Below are positions 1-6,564 of a stretch of 18,050 nt of DNA, in pieces. The translations under genes were made by a program, and so were the position numbers. Position 1 is the first letter of the stretch, and every line of letters begins with the position of its first letter. Source of the DNA: VMFP01 sp964630025 (GTDB lineage: Bacteria > Patescibacteriota > Andersenbacteria > UBA10190 > CAIZMI01); assembly GCA_964630025.1 (NCBI GenBank), contig CAZVRG010000021.1, forward strand, positions 1 to 18,050. Reading direction: 5' to 3'. The notes beneath the pieces are model-generated. The model ran no database searches, had not been told where the DNA came from, and worked only from the letters and a program-made list of their open reading frames with translations.

Positions 1-98
1 GGTTCAACGAACAACTGCGAATGTAGTGTATGTACTTTTGGGGGGATGTCAATGGAGGGCGTACACAACAGGGTACCGTTCGTCGTGGCCTGATACAG

Positions 99-126
99 TT
101 GACACCGAACGAACGCTGGGTATGCT
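99..126 (+). promoter_or_regulatory. sigma70-type promoter of the hrcA operon
   Basis: A perfect -35 box TTGACA (99-104) is followed after 16 bp by TATGCT (121-126), which matches four of six -10 consensus bases. The predicted transcription start near 132-134 falls inside the CIRCE operator, so HrcA bound there would block initiation. I see nothing recognisable in positions 1-98. Confidence 0.8.
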
Positions 127-130
127 TGAT

Positions 131-157
131 TTAGCACTCTCGACTCTCGAGTGCTAA
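131..157 (+). promoter_or_regulatory. CIRCE operator (HrcA binding site)
   Basis: TTAGCACTC (131-139), a 9-nt spacer (140-148) and GAGTGCTAA (149-157) form a perfect match to the CIRCE consensus TTAGCACTC-N9-GAGTGCTAA. It overlaps the expected transcription start and lies 15 bp before the hrcA start codon. The cluster is therefore very probably autoregulated by HrcA. I see no second CIRCE ahead of dnaK or dnaJ. Confidence 0.97.
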
Positions 158-172
158 ACTCACTCCCACTCC

Positions 173-901
173 ATGGACATCACCGGACGACAGGCGCACA
201 TTTTGACCGCACTCATTCGCGAGTACATTCGCGCAGCGGAGCCGGTCGGCTCTGAACCGCTGGTGACGCGTCAGCATCTTCCGTACAGCCCCGCAACAGT
301 GCGGTCGGAATTCAGCGTGCTCGAGGAAGAAGGATACGTGGAACAACCGCACACATCTGCGGGCCGCATTCCGACCGGACGCGGATACCGGTATTTTGTG
401 GATCGCATGGCGACACGCCCGTTGTCTGCCACGGAATTCCGCGCAGTGCACGAGGAACTTCGCGCGCTGCGTGCGGAACGCGAACGCCTTGCGCGGAAAG
501 CTGCAAAACTTCTTGCATCGCTCACCGGGCAGGTGGCGGTCACCGGCATTGCCGATACGGAAGAGATACAAGAAGCAGGGCTGCCAGATCTCTTGGAAGA
601 ACCCGAATTCTCGGGGGGAGAGCATGTGCGTGATCTCTCGCGCGTACTCGAGGCGTTTGATGCGCATGTACGGGAACTTGCATCGATCATTGATGACGTG
701 CCGCGCGTGTACATTGGCGACGAAAATCCGTTCGCCGCGACACAACACATCAGTTGTGTGATCGCGCCCTGTCGTTTTCCTTCCGGTGAACACGGATTTC
801 TCGCCATTGTCGGTCCCCTTCGCATGCGCTACGACCGAGCCATGAGTCTCCTTGCATCCACCGCAGAGTTTCTTTCTCATGTACGCGGAGGTTCGCGATG
901 A
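173..901 (+). CDS. hrcA: Heat-inducible transcription repressor HrcA (short form)
   Basis: This is the repressor of class I heat-shock genes, acting as a dimer on CIRCE DNA. Residues 1-75 form the winged helix-turn-helix with the family signature SPATVRSEFSVLEEEGYVEQ followed by PHTSAGRIPT and GYRYFVD. The C-terminal part (about 155-240) keeps the GAF-like end of the family, with GFLAIVGPLRMRYDRA. The protein has 242 residues against about 340 in typical HrcA, so the middle dimerisation/inserted region is strongly reduced. No Shine-Dalgarno precedes the ATG at 173; the predicted leader is about 40 nt. Its stop overlaps the grpE start (ATGA), indicating translational coupling. The perfect CIRCE directly upstream makes the assignment near certain. 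Confidence 0.93.
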   Translation: MDITGRQAHILTALIREYIRAAEPVGSEPLVTRQHLPYSPATVRSEFSVLEEEGYVEQPHTSAGRIPTGRGYRYFVDRMATRPLSATEFRAVHEELRALRAERERLARKAAKLLASLTGQVAVTGIADTEEIQEAGLPDLLEEPEFSGGEHVRDLSRVLEAFDAHVRELASIIDDVPRVYIGDENPFAATQHISCVIAPCRFPSGEHGFLAIVGPLRMRYDRAMSLLASTAEFLSHVRGGSR

Positions 902-1392
902 GCAACGGCATGCATGCGCGCAGCGTCCATGGCGCGTCGGCGGAATTGCTCCGACGGGCGCACGAAGCGCAATCCTACCTTGAAGGATGGCAACGCGCGC
1001 GTGCCGACTATGAAAATCTGTCCCGCCGGAGCGCAGCAGAGCGCGAGAACGCGCGCAAGGAAGGTGCACAACAAACGCTTCTTTCGTTGCTCCGCGTGAT
1101 TGACCACTTCGACGCAGCGTTTGCCGCTGTCCCACAGGACATCGCATTGCACCCGTGGGTAGATGGTATGCGCCACATTCGCTCGGCATTCGCTGCCGCA
1201 CTCGAGGCAGAGGGTATTCAACCAATCAGCGAGACGCGCATTCCGTTTGATCCGACGCGACACGAAGCTGTTGAAAACGTCTCCGACGACACGCCGGTTG
1301 GCACAGTCCTCGACGTCATCTCGCATGGATACATACATGGGGGAACTGTTCTCCGGCCCGCGAAAGTGCGCGTGTCTACTGGAACGCAATAA
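898..1392 (+). CDS. grpE: Nucleotide exchange factor GrpE
   Basis: GrpE releases ADP from DnaK as part of the cytoplasmic DnaK-DnaJ-GrpE folding machine. The 164-residue protein has a charged N-terminal helix (about 14-62, including ARADYENLSRRSAAERENAR) suited to the long dimer coiled coil. The C-terminal beta-wing carries the family signature: FDPTRHEAVENV, then GTVLDVISHGYIHGGTVLRPAKVRV. The length is somewhat below the usual 180-200 residues. The start is supported by GGAGG at 887-891, six bases before the ATG, and by the four-base overlap with hrcA. dnaK follows after an 82-bp gap with no new CIRCE, so the three genes are probably one heat-shock operon. Confidence 0.95.
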   Translation: MSNGMHARSVHGASAELLRRAHEAQSYLEGWQRARADYENLSRRSAAERENARKEGAQQTLLSLLRVIDHFDAAFAAVPQDIALHPWVDGMRHIRSAFAAALEAEGIQPISETRIPFDPTRHEAVENVSDDTPVGTVLDVISHGYIHGGTVLRPAKVRVSTGTQ

Positions 1393-1406
1393 CGGACGTC
1401 CACGCT

Positions 1407-1452
1407 CTTCTCCCGCATATCCGTGGGAGGAGGGCGCGGGCCTCTGACCCGC
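1407..1452 (+). other. two small stem-loops between grpE and dnaK
   Basis: CTTCTCCC (1407-1414) pairs with GGGAGGAG (1425-1432) with one G-U pair. GCGGG (1436-1440) pairs with CCCGC (1448-1452), followed by only a short TTTA. They may be mRNA processing or stability elements. I see no convincing promoter and no T-tract strong enough for an intrinsic terminator. Confidence 0.35.
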
Positions 1453-1474
1453 TTTACTCATATCGTATTCACCC

Positions 1475-3382
1475 ATGTCTAAAGTTCTCGGCATCGACCT
1501 TGGTACAACGAATTCCTGTATGGCGATCATGGAAGGTGGCAAGCCGCGCGTTCTGGAAAATCGCGAAGGCGCGCGCACGACACCGTCCGTTGTCGCACTC
1601 TCAAAAACCGGCGAACGGTATGTCGGCATTACCGCAAAACGCCAAGCCGTTACCAATCCGGAACATACGCTCTATTCCATTAAGCGGCTTATCGGGCGCA
1701 GATTTTCCGATCCCGAAGTGCAACGGGATCAGGAGCTCTTTCCCTTCGCGTTGCGGCAGAGCGCGGATGGAGGCGTGGATGTGAAGATGGGAGAGAAATG
1801 GTTCCAGCCGGCAGAGATTGCCGCCATGGTCTTGCAGAAACTCAAGGCGGACGCGGAAGAAAAACTAGGAGAGAGGATCACGGACGCCGTTGTTACCGTT
1901 CCCGCGTATTTCGATGATGCGCAGCGGAAGGCGACAAAGGACGCCGGCACCATCGCCGGATTCAACGTGCGCCGTATTTTGAATGAGCCCACTGCGGCGG
2001 CGCTGGCATACGGCTTGGATGCAAAGAAGGAAGAGCGGATCGTTGTCTATGATCTTGGTGGTGGAACGTTCGATTTATCCATCCTCGAGGTCGCGCCGGA
2101 AACCATCGAAGTGAAGGCAACGCATGGCGACACCCATCTCGGCGGTGATGACTTCGATCAGAAGCTCATTGATTGGATGGCGGACGAATTCCTGAAGCAG
2201 TACGGCATTGACTTGAGCAAGGACCCCATTGCACTCCAGCGACTGAAGGAAGCCGCGGAAAAGGCGAAGGTGGAACTGTCGACCGTGCAGGAAACGGAGA
2301 TCAACCAGCCGTTTATTACGACCGATACGTCCGGACCAAAGCATCTGCTGTTGAAGATGACGCGCGCAAAGCTGGAAGAGCTTGTTGGTGAGTACGTTGA
2401 GCGCACGATCGCGCTCACGAAAGAAGCGCTTGCGGAAGCAAAGCTCGATGCGAAGAGCATTGACGAGGTCGTGCTCGTCGGCGGACAAACGCGCATGCCG
2501 AAGGTTATTGAAGCGGTGGAAGGCCTCTTCGGGAAAAAGGCGCATAAAGACGTGAACCCCGACGAAGTGGTGGCTGTCGGCGCTGCGGTGCAGGGAGGCA
2601 TTCTGCAAGGGGATGTGAAAGACGTGCTGCTGCTCGACGTGACGCCGCTCACATTGGGCATTGAAACGCTTGGGGGCGTTCGTACGCCGCTCATCACGAA
2701 GAACACCACCGTGCCGACGCGGAAGGCACAGGTGTTCTCGACCGCGTCTGACAGTCAGCCGCAGGTGGAGATTAATGTTCTGCAAGGAGAGCGAGAAATG
2801 GCCACCGACAACAAGTCGCTCGGTCGCTTCATCCTCGACGGTATCCCGCCGGCGCCGCGCGGCATGCCACAAATCGAAGTCTCCTTTGACATTGATGCCA
2901 ACGGGATTCTGACGGTGTCGGCAAAAGACAAGGCAACGAATCGCGAGCAAAAGATCACTATCCAAGGATCGTCCGGCCTTTCGAAGGATGAAGTAGAACG
3001 CCTCACGAAAGATGCGGCTGCCCACGCCGAGGAAGATCGCAAGAAAAAAGAAGCGATCGAAACCCGCAACCAAGCGGAAGCGACTGTCTATCAGACAGAA
3101 AAGACGCTCCGTGAACTGGGGGACAAAGTTCCGGCCGACGTGAAGAAAGAGATTGAGCCGAAGCTTGAGGCACTGAAAAAGTCAACAGGTGACAGGGGAC
3201 AGGGGACAGGGGACAACGTTGCGGAAATCAAGCGTGCGATGGAGGATCTGAATCAGACGGTGATGAAGATTGGCCAAGCCATGTACGGCGCGCAACAGCA
3301 GGCACCTGCCGGCACCGAAAAAGCCGGTCAAGAAGCCGGCGGGGCGGGGAAGACCGTCGAAGGCGAGGCCGAGAAAAAGTGA
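1475..3382 (+). CDS. dnaK: Chaperone DnaK (Hsp70)
   Basis: ATP-driven chaperone working with GrpE and DnaJ in the cytoplasm. The 635-residue protein is full length. The nucleotide-binding domain opens with GIDLGTTNSCMAIMEGG and has the phosphate-2 loop YDLGGGTFDLSIL. The substrate-binding domain includes VLLLDVTPLTLGIETLGGV and INVLQGEREMA. The helical lid ends in a Gln/Gly/Lys-rich tail (EGEAEKK). No clear Shine-Dalgarno precedes the ATG at 1475, a pattern shared with several genes here. The lid contains an odd Gly/Asp-rich stretch, STGDRGQGTGDN (about residues 569-580), where relatives usually have a short GDD loop. It is encoded by a heptanucleotide tandem repeat and looks like an in-frame repeat insertion. 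Confidence 0.98.
   Translation: MSKVLGIDLGTTNSCMAIMEGGKPRVLENREGARTTPSVVALSKTGERYVGITAKRQAVTNPEHTLYSIKRLIGRRFSDPEVQRDQELFPFALRQSADGGVDVKMGEKWFQPAEIAAMVLQKLKADAEEKLGERITDAVVTVPAYFDDAQRKATKDAGTIAGFNVRRILNEPTAAALAYGLDAKKEERIVVYDLGGGTFDLSILEVAPETIEVKATHGDTHLGGDDFDQKLIDWMADEFLKQYGIDLSKDPIALQRLKEAAEKAKVELSTVQETEINQPFITTDTSGPKHLLLKMTRAKLEELVGEYVERTIALTKEALAEAKLDAKSIDEVVLVGGQTRMPKVIEAVEGLFGKKAHKDVNPDEVVAVGAAVQGGILQGDVKDVLLLDVTPLTLGIETLGGVRTPLITKNTTVPTRKAQVFSTASDSQPQVEINVLQGEREMATDNKSLGRFILDGIPPAPRGMPQIEVSFDIDANGILTVSAKDKATNREQKITIQGSSGLSKDEVERLTKDAAAHAEEDRKKKEAIETRNQAEATVYQTEKTLRELGDKVPADVKKEIEPKLEALKKSTGDRGQGTGDNVAEIKRAMEDLNQTVMKIGQAMYGAQQQAPAGTEKAGQEAGGAGKTVEGEAEKK
3185..3212 (+). repeat. heptanucleotide tandem repeat (ACAGGGG) inside dnaK
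   Basis: One imperfect unit ACAGGTG (3185-3191) is followed by three perfect ACAGGGG units (3192-3212). Three 7-bp units add 21 bp, which keeps the frame. A related heptamer, ACAGGGA, occurs in aspS at 8440-8467. Such short tandem repeats are known from cyanobacteria and other genomes, but position inside an essential chaperone gene is notable. Confidence 0.85.
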
Positions 3383-3403
3383 GCGATCATCAGGCACGCA
3401 CAA

Positions 3404-3436
3404 GAAAAATCCGGCTCGGGGGGTTCCCGGGCCGGA
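3404..3436 (-). terminator. intrinsic terminator of the 3455-3835 gene
   Basis: Read on the minus strand, an 11-pair GC-rich stem (3426-3436 with 3410-3420, one G-U pair, 5-nt loop) is followed at once by ATTTTTCTTG. On the plus strand there is no T-tract, although the stem may still mark the 3' end of dnaK mRNA. It supports a real minus-strand gene just upstream. Confidence 0.75.
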
Positions 3437-3454
3437 GCAAAGAACATGGACGTG

Positions 3455-3835
3455 CTACAGCATGGAATGCTTGTCACCATTCTGGAGCTGTTGGATCGTA
3501 CCAAGCACTCGAGCAAATCCGACACGCGTACTCTTCGATGAGACGGTATCCGCACCGAGCTGCTCCACATGTGCGCGCAAGCAGACTCCTTCAGGCGTTG
3601 CGTGTAGCTCTTGACACAAGCGTACGAATTCTTGGAATGGGAGCGCGGCAAGATCTTCAGGGGTGGCGCACAACAGTTTCAGGAGTTCCCCATTCCCATT
3701 ATGAGAAAGCGCAAGACGGTGTAATTCCCGGTGGACACAGACAAGAAAGTCGTGTCGAGAGCCATCCTCCAGTGCGTGTCCCATCACTCCATCCCCCGCG
3801 AGTCGTGTAAGTAAACGAACAATAGCTTCGAGCAT
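3455..3835 (-). CDS. hypothetical protein, convergent to dnaK
   Basis: I do not recognise this 126-residue protein. It is mostly helical by composition, has no signal peptide or membrane segment, and carries three scattered cysteines. Its reality is supported by codon use like the neighbours, by plus-strand frames of the same stretch reading as low-quality sequence, and by a strong intrinsic terminator right after its stop. It lies between dnaK and dnaJ on the opposite strand, so dnaJ probably has its own transcript. The start is uncertain: TTGACA-N16-TATGCT on the minus strand overlaps the ATG at 3833-3835. If that promoter is used, translation would start later, for example at Met18 (3782-3784), giving about 109 residues. 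Confidence 0.55.
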   Translation of the reverse strand: MLEAIVRLLTRLAGDGVMGHALEDGSRHDFLVCVHRELHRLALSHNGNGELLKLLCATPEDLAALPFQEFVRLCQELHATPEGVCLRAHVEQLGADTVSSKSTRVGFARVLGTIQQLQNGDKHSML

Positions 3836-3858
3836 AGATGAGATGATGAGCGTGTCAA
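3831..3858 (-). promoter_or_regulatory. possible promoter overlapping the start of the 3455-3835 gene
   Basis: On the minus strand TTGACA (3858-3853), a 16-bp spacer and TATGCT (3836-3831) copy the architecture and -10 sequence of the hrcA promoter. The proposed -10 contains the first ATG of the reading frame, so either the gene starts further in or the match is chance. Confidence 0.45.
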
Positions 3859-3863
3859 GAGCA

Positions 3864-3879
3864 GAAAAAATATTTTTTC
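3864..3879. repeat. AT-rich perfect palindrome
   Basis: GAAAAAATATTTTTTC is a perfect 16-bp palindrome in the space between the divergent 3455-3835 gene and the J-domain fragment at 3895. It could be a protein-binding site or a source of promoter curvature. No family is recognised. Confidence 0.5.
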
Positions 3880-3894
3880 AGTACACTCCTCCCC

Positions 3895-4002
3895 ATGCCT
3901 TCTGATTACTACCAAACGCTCGGCGTTGATCGTGCTGCATCGCAGGACGAGATGAACCCCGTTAGAGGCGTTGCCGCCTCTAACGGGGTAAAGCGCGCAT
4001 GA
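3895..4002 (+). pseudogene. truncated J-domain (DnaJ N-terminus) fragment
   Basis: A 35-codon frame starts MPSDYYQTLGVDRAASQDEM, which is clearly the first helix and turn of a J-domain. It matches 11 of the first 20 residues of the intact DnaJ encoded 115 bp downstream (MKRDYYELLGVSKSASPDEI). After codon 20 the similarity stops and the frame runs into a 15-bp stem-loop, then ends at 4000-4002. Helix II and the HPD motif are missing, so it cannot stimulate Hsp70. The DNA differs widely from dnaJ, so this is not a fresh tandem duplication. It is best read as the stump of a second DnaJ-family gene. A translated leader peptide for dnaJ is a less likely alternative. Confidence 0.75.
3956..3989. 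repeat. 15-bp stem-loop repeat upstream of dnaJ
   Basis: ACCCCGTTAGAGGCG (3956-3970), loop TTGC, and CGCCTCTAACGGGGT (3975-3989) form an uninterrupted 15-bp hairpin. It sits exactly where the J-domain fragment loses similarity. Its outer sequence (AACCCCGTTAGA ... AACGGGG-AAAGCG) recurs after pyrG at 13460-13498, suggesting a dispersed palindromic element. It has no T-tract, so it is not a standard intrinsic terminator. Confidence 0.8.
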
Positions 4003-4009
4003 TAACTCC

Positions 4010-5107
4010 ATGAAACGGGATTACTACGAACTTTTAGGAGTTTCGAAGAGCGCAAGTCCGGATGAGATAAAACGGGCCTATAGGAAGCTCGCCCTCCAAT
4101 ACCACCCGGACAAACCGACCGGAAACGAAGAAAAATTCAAAGAGATCAACGAGGCGTATCAAGCGTTGAGCGACCCGGAACAACGGACGCAGTACGACCG
4201 ATTTGGCTCTGCGGATGGGGGTATGGGGCAAGGAACATGGGGTGCGGGCGGGTTTGATCCCTTCGAGGTATTCCAGCGCGAATTTACGGGCTTTGAGGAT
4301 CTTTTCGGAGGAATATTCGGCGGCTCTCCTCGAGGGCGCCGTGGTCGCGTTGTTGAGCGTGGAGACGATCGGCTTACGAATGTAACACTGTCATTCGAAG
4401 AGATGGCGCGGGGGGCACAGCGCGACATCATCCTGGAACGATTGCGTGCCTGCCCAACCTGCTCGGGCACCGGCGCGGAACCAGGAACGTCCATCTCCGC
4501 ATGCAAAACCTGTACAGGCACCGGCGTCGTGGAGCGACAGGTACGTACGGTCTTTGGCGCGATGGTGCACCGTTCGGTATGCCCGGACTGTCGCGGAGAA
4601 GGGAAGCGGCCGGAGAAACTCTGCAAAGATTGCAACGGTACGGGACGCGCGCATCAACGCGACACCCTGCGTGTGAAGGTCCCACCCGGACTCGATGACG
4701 GAACGCGCATTCGCATCAGCGGGGAAGGCGAAGTAGGTCCCCGCGGCGGCCCGGCCGGTCATCTCTATGTCACCGTGCACGTGAAAAAGCATCCAGCGTT
4801 TACGCGGGATGGAGACGATGTACGTTCCACGCTCGCCATTCCGTTTACAACTGCCGTTCTTGGCGGAACAGCGGAAGCGGAAACATTGGACGGAGAGAAA
4901 TCAATTGACGTTCCGCGCGGCACAGCTTCCGGAACGGAATTCCGCCTGCGCGGGAACGGTATCGCATCCGCTGCAGGAAGAGGAGAAAAGCGCGGCGATC
5001 ATATCGTGACTGTCGTTATTGATGTACCGAAACGCGTCAGTACAGAACAAGAAGACCTCCTCCGCCGTTTCGCGGAGATGAAAAAATCCCGCCGGTTTTT
5101 CTCCTAA
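4010..5107 (+). CDS. dnaJ: Chaperone DnaJ (Hsp40)
   Basis: Co-chaperone that delivers substrates to DnaK and stimulates its ATPase. The J-domain (1-70) has YRKLALQYHPDKP with the HPD triad at 32-34. A Gly/Phe-rich linker follows (about 70-115, GFDPFEVFQREFTGFEDLFGGIFGG). The zinc region has the four CxxCxGxG motifs: CPTCSGTG, CKTCTGTG, CPDCRGEG and CKDCNGTG. The C-terminal substrate-binding domains include LRVKVPPGLDDGTRIRISGEGE and end at residue 365. This is a complete type I DnaJ. No Shine-Dalgarno is seen before the ATG at 4010. It is cut off from the dnaK operon by an opposed gene and has no CIRCE, so its regulation may differ from that of dnaK. Confidence 0.97.
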   Translation: MKRDYYELLGVSKSASPDEIKRAYRKLALQYHPDKPTGNEEKFKEINEAYQALSDPEQRTQYDRFGSADGGMGQGTWGAGGFDPFEVFQREFTGFEDLFGGIFGGSPRGRRGRVVERGDDRLTNVTLSFEEMARGAQRDIILERLRACPTCSGTGAEPGTSISACKTCTGTGVVERQVRTVFGAMVHRSVCPDCRGEGKRPEKLCKDCNGTGRAHQRDTLRVKVPPGLDDGTRIRISGEGEVGPRGGPAGHLYVTVHVKKHPAFTRDGDDVRSTLAIPFTTAVLGGTAEAETLDGEKSIDVPRGTASGTEFRLRGNGIASAAGRGEKRGDHIVTVVIDVPKRVSTEQEDLLRRFAEMKKSRRFFS

Positions 5108-5111
5108 GGCA

Positions 5112-5138
5112 CACCGGAGGTCTCGGGGACCTCCGGTG
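5112..5138. terminator. hairpin between convergent dnaJ and the 5159-5536 gene
   Basis: CACCGGAGGTC (5112-5122) and GACCTCCGGTG (5128-5138) form a perfect 11-bp stem with loop TCGGG, between the stop codons of two convergent genes. Neither strand has a T-tract, so it is probably a bidirectional 3'-end stem rather than a canonical intrinsic terminator. Confidence 0.6.
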
Positions 5139-5158
5139 CTGCCCTACGAAGAGAAATG

Positions 5159-5536
5159 CTACCGCGTACGGTTCAAGAGCTTGTCTGCCCAGATTGTTCC
5201 ATCTGCCGATTTGTATTCACCGGCAACAGAGACGGTATCGTCGTTTTGGACCCGCGAAAGCCAGGTCGCTGTAGAAATTTCCTTATTGCTCTTGTTATAC
5301 GCCTTTGTTGTCGACAGGACGCGGATAATCAGCCGATCACCGCGAATATCCGTTTTTCCTTTCGTTTGCTCCGTGATGCGCATTTCAAACCATTTGTCGG
5401 CCGTACTCTTGTCGAGCACCAGCCCTTTGACCGCATATGACGGAACGCGCGCAAACACGGATACGCCCAAGACAACAGCAACGAGGGTGAAGATCGCAAC
5501 GATCCCAACCGCAGTAAATATATCGTTCTTTTCCAT
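5159..5536 (-). CDS. membrane-anchored small OB-like protein
   Basis: Function unknown. The 125-residue protein begins with a single hydrophobic segment (about residues 8-29, IFTAVGIVAIFTLVAVVLGVSVFA). An extracytoplasmic domain of about 90 residues follows, rich in alternating beta-type sequence (VKGLVLDKS, DRLIIRVLSTT, VSVAGEYKSADGTIWADKLLN). This looks like one OB/DUF5666-type beta domain. The gene starts 19 bp after the stop of the larger protein upstream (5556-6194), which has the same anchor-plus-beta-domain layout. The two are probably co-transcribed and may act together at the cell surface. Confidence 0.75.
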   Translation of the reverse strand: MEKNDIFTAVGIVAIFTLVAVVLGVSVFARVPSYAVKGLVLDKSTADKWFEMRITEQTKGKTDIRGDRLIIRVLSTTKAYNKSNKEISTATWLSRVQNDDTVSVAGEYKSADGTIWADKLLNRTR

Positions 5537-5555
5537 GGAAGGTGAGTGTGAGAAG

Positions 5556-6194
5556 TTACAGAACGTTTTCGTTCACTGACGTAACCTCCAAATCTGTCCC
5601 ATTCACCACCTTTCCTTCGACGCGGACTTTTTGATCCGTCGCAGTGACGTCCTCCGCGGATTTTGACTTTCCTTTTGTATAGAATTTGGTGTTCCCGGAA
5701 AAGATAAAGCGCGGGGTGCTGCCCACATACGTGCCGGAACGGAAATTTGAACTCTTGACCTCAATCGTCATTTCTTTCCCGGCATTGCTAAACGTCTTGA
5801 GCGTTCCGCTCATCACAAATCCTGTATCCACAGCGGTCACAGTCGCCGCGACAAAGCGTTCACTGTTCTGCACGGTCCCGCGTATGCTCACTTCGCTTCC
5901 CACACCAAGATTGAGCTGATTAATGCGCCGCGTGACGCCGTTCGCGTCTTTCTTCTCAAACTTTGCGTTCCGGACACTCACGTCTACGGTTGTCCCGAGT
6001 CCAATCGGCTCTGCCTTGGTGGAAAGCTGCGTGAAATAGATCTTGATCGTTTTCCCATTCGTGTCATGACCCTTCACCACGCCGCGTCCCGTAAACACAA
6101 ACTGGCTCGTGCCAGCTGATGTGAGATACGCAAGCGTAAACACACCCACAATGATCGCGGTGATGCCCCCGGAGAAGAGAAATGCGCGCTTCAT
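5556..6194 (-). CDS. membrane-anchored DUF5666/OB-repeat-like protein
   Basis: Function unknown. From the preferred start (ATG at 6192-6194) the 212-residue protein has a short basic N-terminus (MKRAF), one hydrophobic segment (about 5-25), and then about 185 extracytoplasmic residues. These contain repeated beta modules of the DUF5666/OB type: FVFTGRGVVKGHDTNGKTIKIYF, GSEVSIRGTVQNSERFVAATVTAVD, SGTLKTFSNAGKEMTIEVK and QKVRVEGKVVNGTDLEVTSV. An ATG 28 codons upstream (6276-6278) is in frame, but it adds a Cys-containing, non-signal-like stretch and is not preferred. It is first of a two-gene minus-strand unit with 5159-5536. Confidence 0.7.
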   Translation of the reverse strand: MKRAFLFSGGITAIIVGVFTLAYLTSAGTSQFVFTGRGVVKGHDTNGKTIKIYFTQLSTKAEPIGLGTTVDVSVRNAKFEKKDANGVTRRINQLNLGVGSEVSIRGTVQNSERFVAATVTAVDTGFVMSGTLKTFSNAGKEMTIEVKSSNFRSGTYVGSTPRFIFSGNTKFYTKGKSKSAEDVTATDQKVRVEGKVVNGTDLEVTSVNENVL

Positions 6195-6306
6195 GTTTCG
6201 TGTTGTTATTGCTGTTGCGTATGCGTCAGCACCCAAGCATTGCTCAATGGTAAATCCCGCTGTCCACAAGTGTAGCATGAGTCATAGTGAAACACGACAG
6301 GGCAGG

Positions 6307-6434
6307 CCATTCGACTCCTCGCGTTGCTCGTCGCTCAGGGTCATTCGCCTCGCTCACATAAATCATCCTTGAGGAATTCCAAGGCTGGTTTACCATGAGC
6401 GAGCCCTGAACACTGTGAAGGGCGAGTCGAATGG
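6307..6434. repeat. palindromic intergenic repeat abutting tRNA-Lys
   Basis: CCATTCGACTC (6307-6317) and GAGTCGAATGG (6424-6434) are perfect 11-bp inverted arms. The inner parts are degraded copies of the same CCTGAGCGA/GTCGAATGG-type sequence, related to a repeat widespread in environmental genomes. The right arm runs into the tRNA: its TGG is the complement of the genome-encoded CCA. No open frame of interest lies inside. Confidence 0.65.
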
Positions 6435-6506
6435 TGCCCCCGCCCAGATTCGAACTGGGACCTCAGCGCTTAAAAGGCGCGTGCGCTGCCGTTACGCCAC
6501 GGGGGC
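6432..6506 (-). tRNA. tRNA-Lys (anticodon UUU)
   Basis: On the minus strand the acceptor GCCCCCG (6506-6500) pairs with CGGGGGC (6442-6436). The D-arm is GCGT/GCGC with GG in the loop. The anticodon loop CTTTTAA carries TTT at 6474-6472 with U33 and A37. The T-arm CCCAG-TTCGAAT-CTGGG is perfect. The discriminator is A, followed by an encoded CCA (6434-6432). The top pair of the anticodon stem (C27-U43) is a mismatch. UUU reads lysine codons AAA/AAG. Confidence 0.95.
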
Positions 6507-6512
6507 AGGCAC

Positions 6513-6541
6513 AGTCTAGCCGTACGTGTGGCTCCGAGCAA
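6513..6541 (-). promoter_or_regulatory. possible tRNA-Lys promoter
   Basis: On the minus strand TTGCTC (6541-6536), 17 bp, then TAGACT (6518-6513). The predicted start falls at about 6506, the first base of the tRNA. The -35 is weak. Confidence 0.4.
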
Positions 6542-6564
6542 GATGCGCCAGGGAAGGATGGCGA

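Noticed and set aside
131..1225. long minus-strand frame opposite hrcA/grpE
   Set aside because: It is a shadow of two clearly conserved plus-strand genes and crosses their overlap and the CIRCE.
2075..3073. 332-residue minus-strand frame opposite dnaK
   Set aside because: It is Arg/His/Phe-rich shadow sequence opposite an unmistakable dnaK.
3379..3810. plus-strand 143-residue frame after dnaK
   Set aside because: The composition is unlike protein, and it lies opposite the better supported minus-strand frame and across its terminator.
6195..6278. 28-residue N-terminal extension of the DUF5666-like protein
   Set aside because: It has no signal-like character. The MKRAF start directly precedes the membrane segment, as expected.
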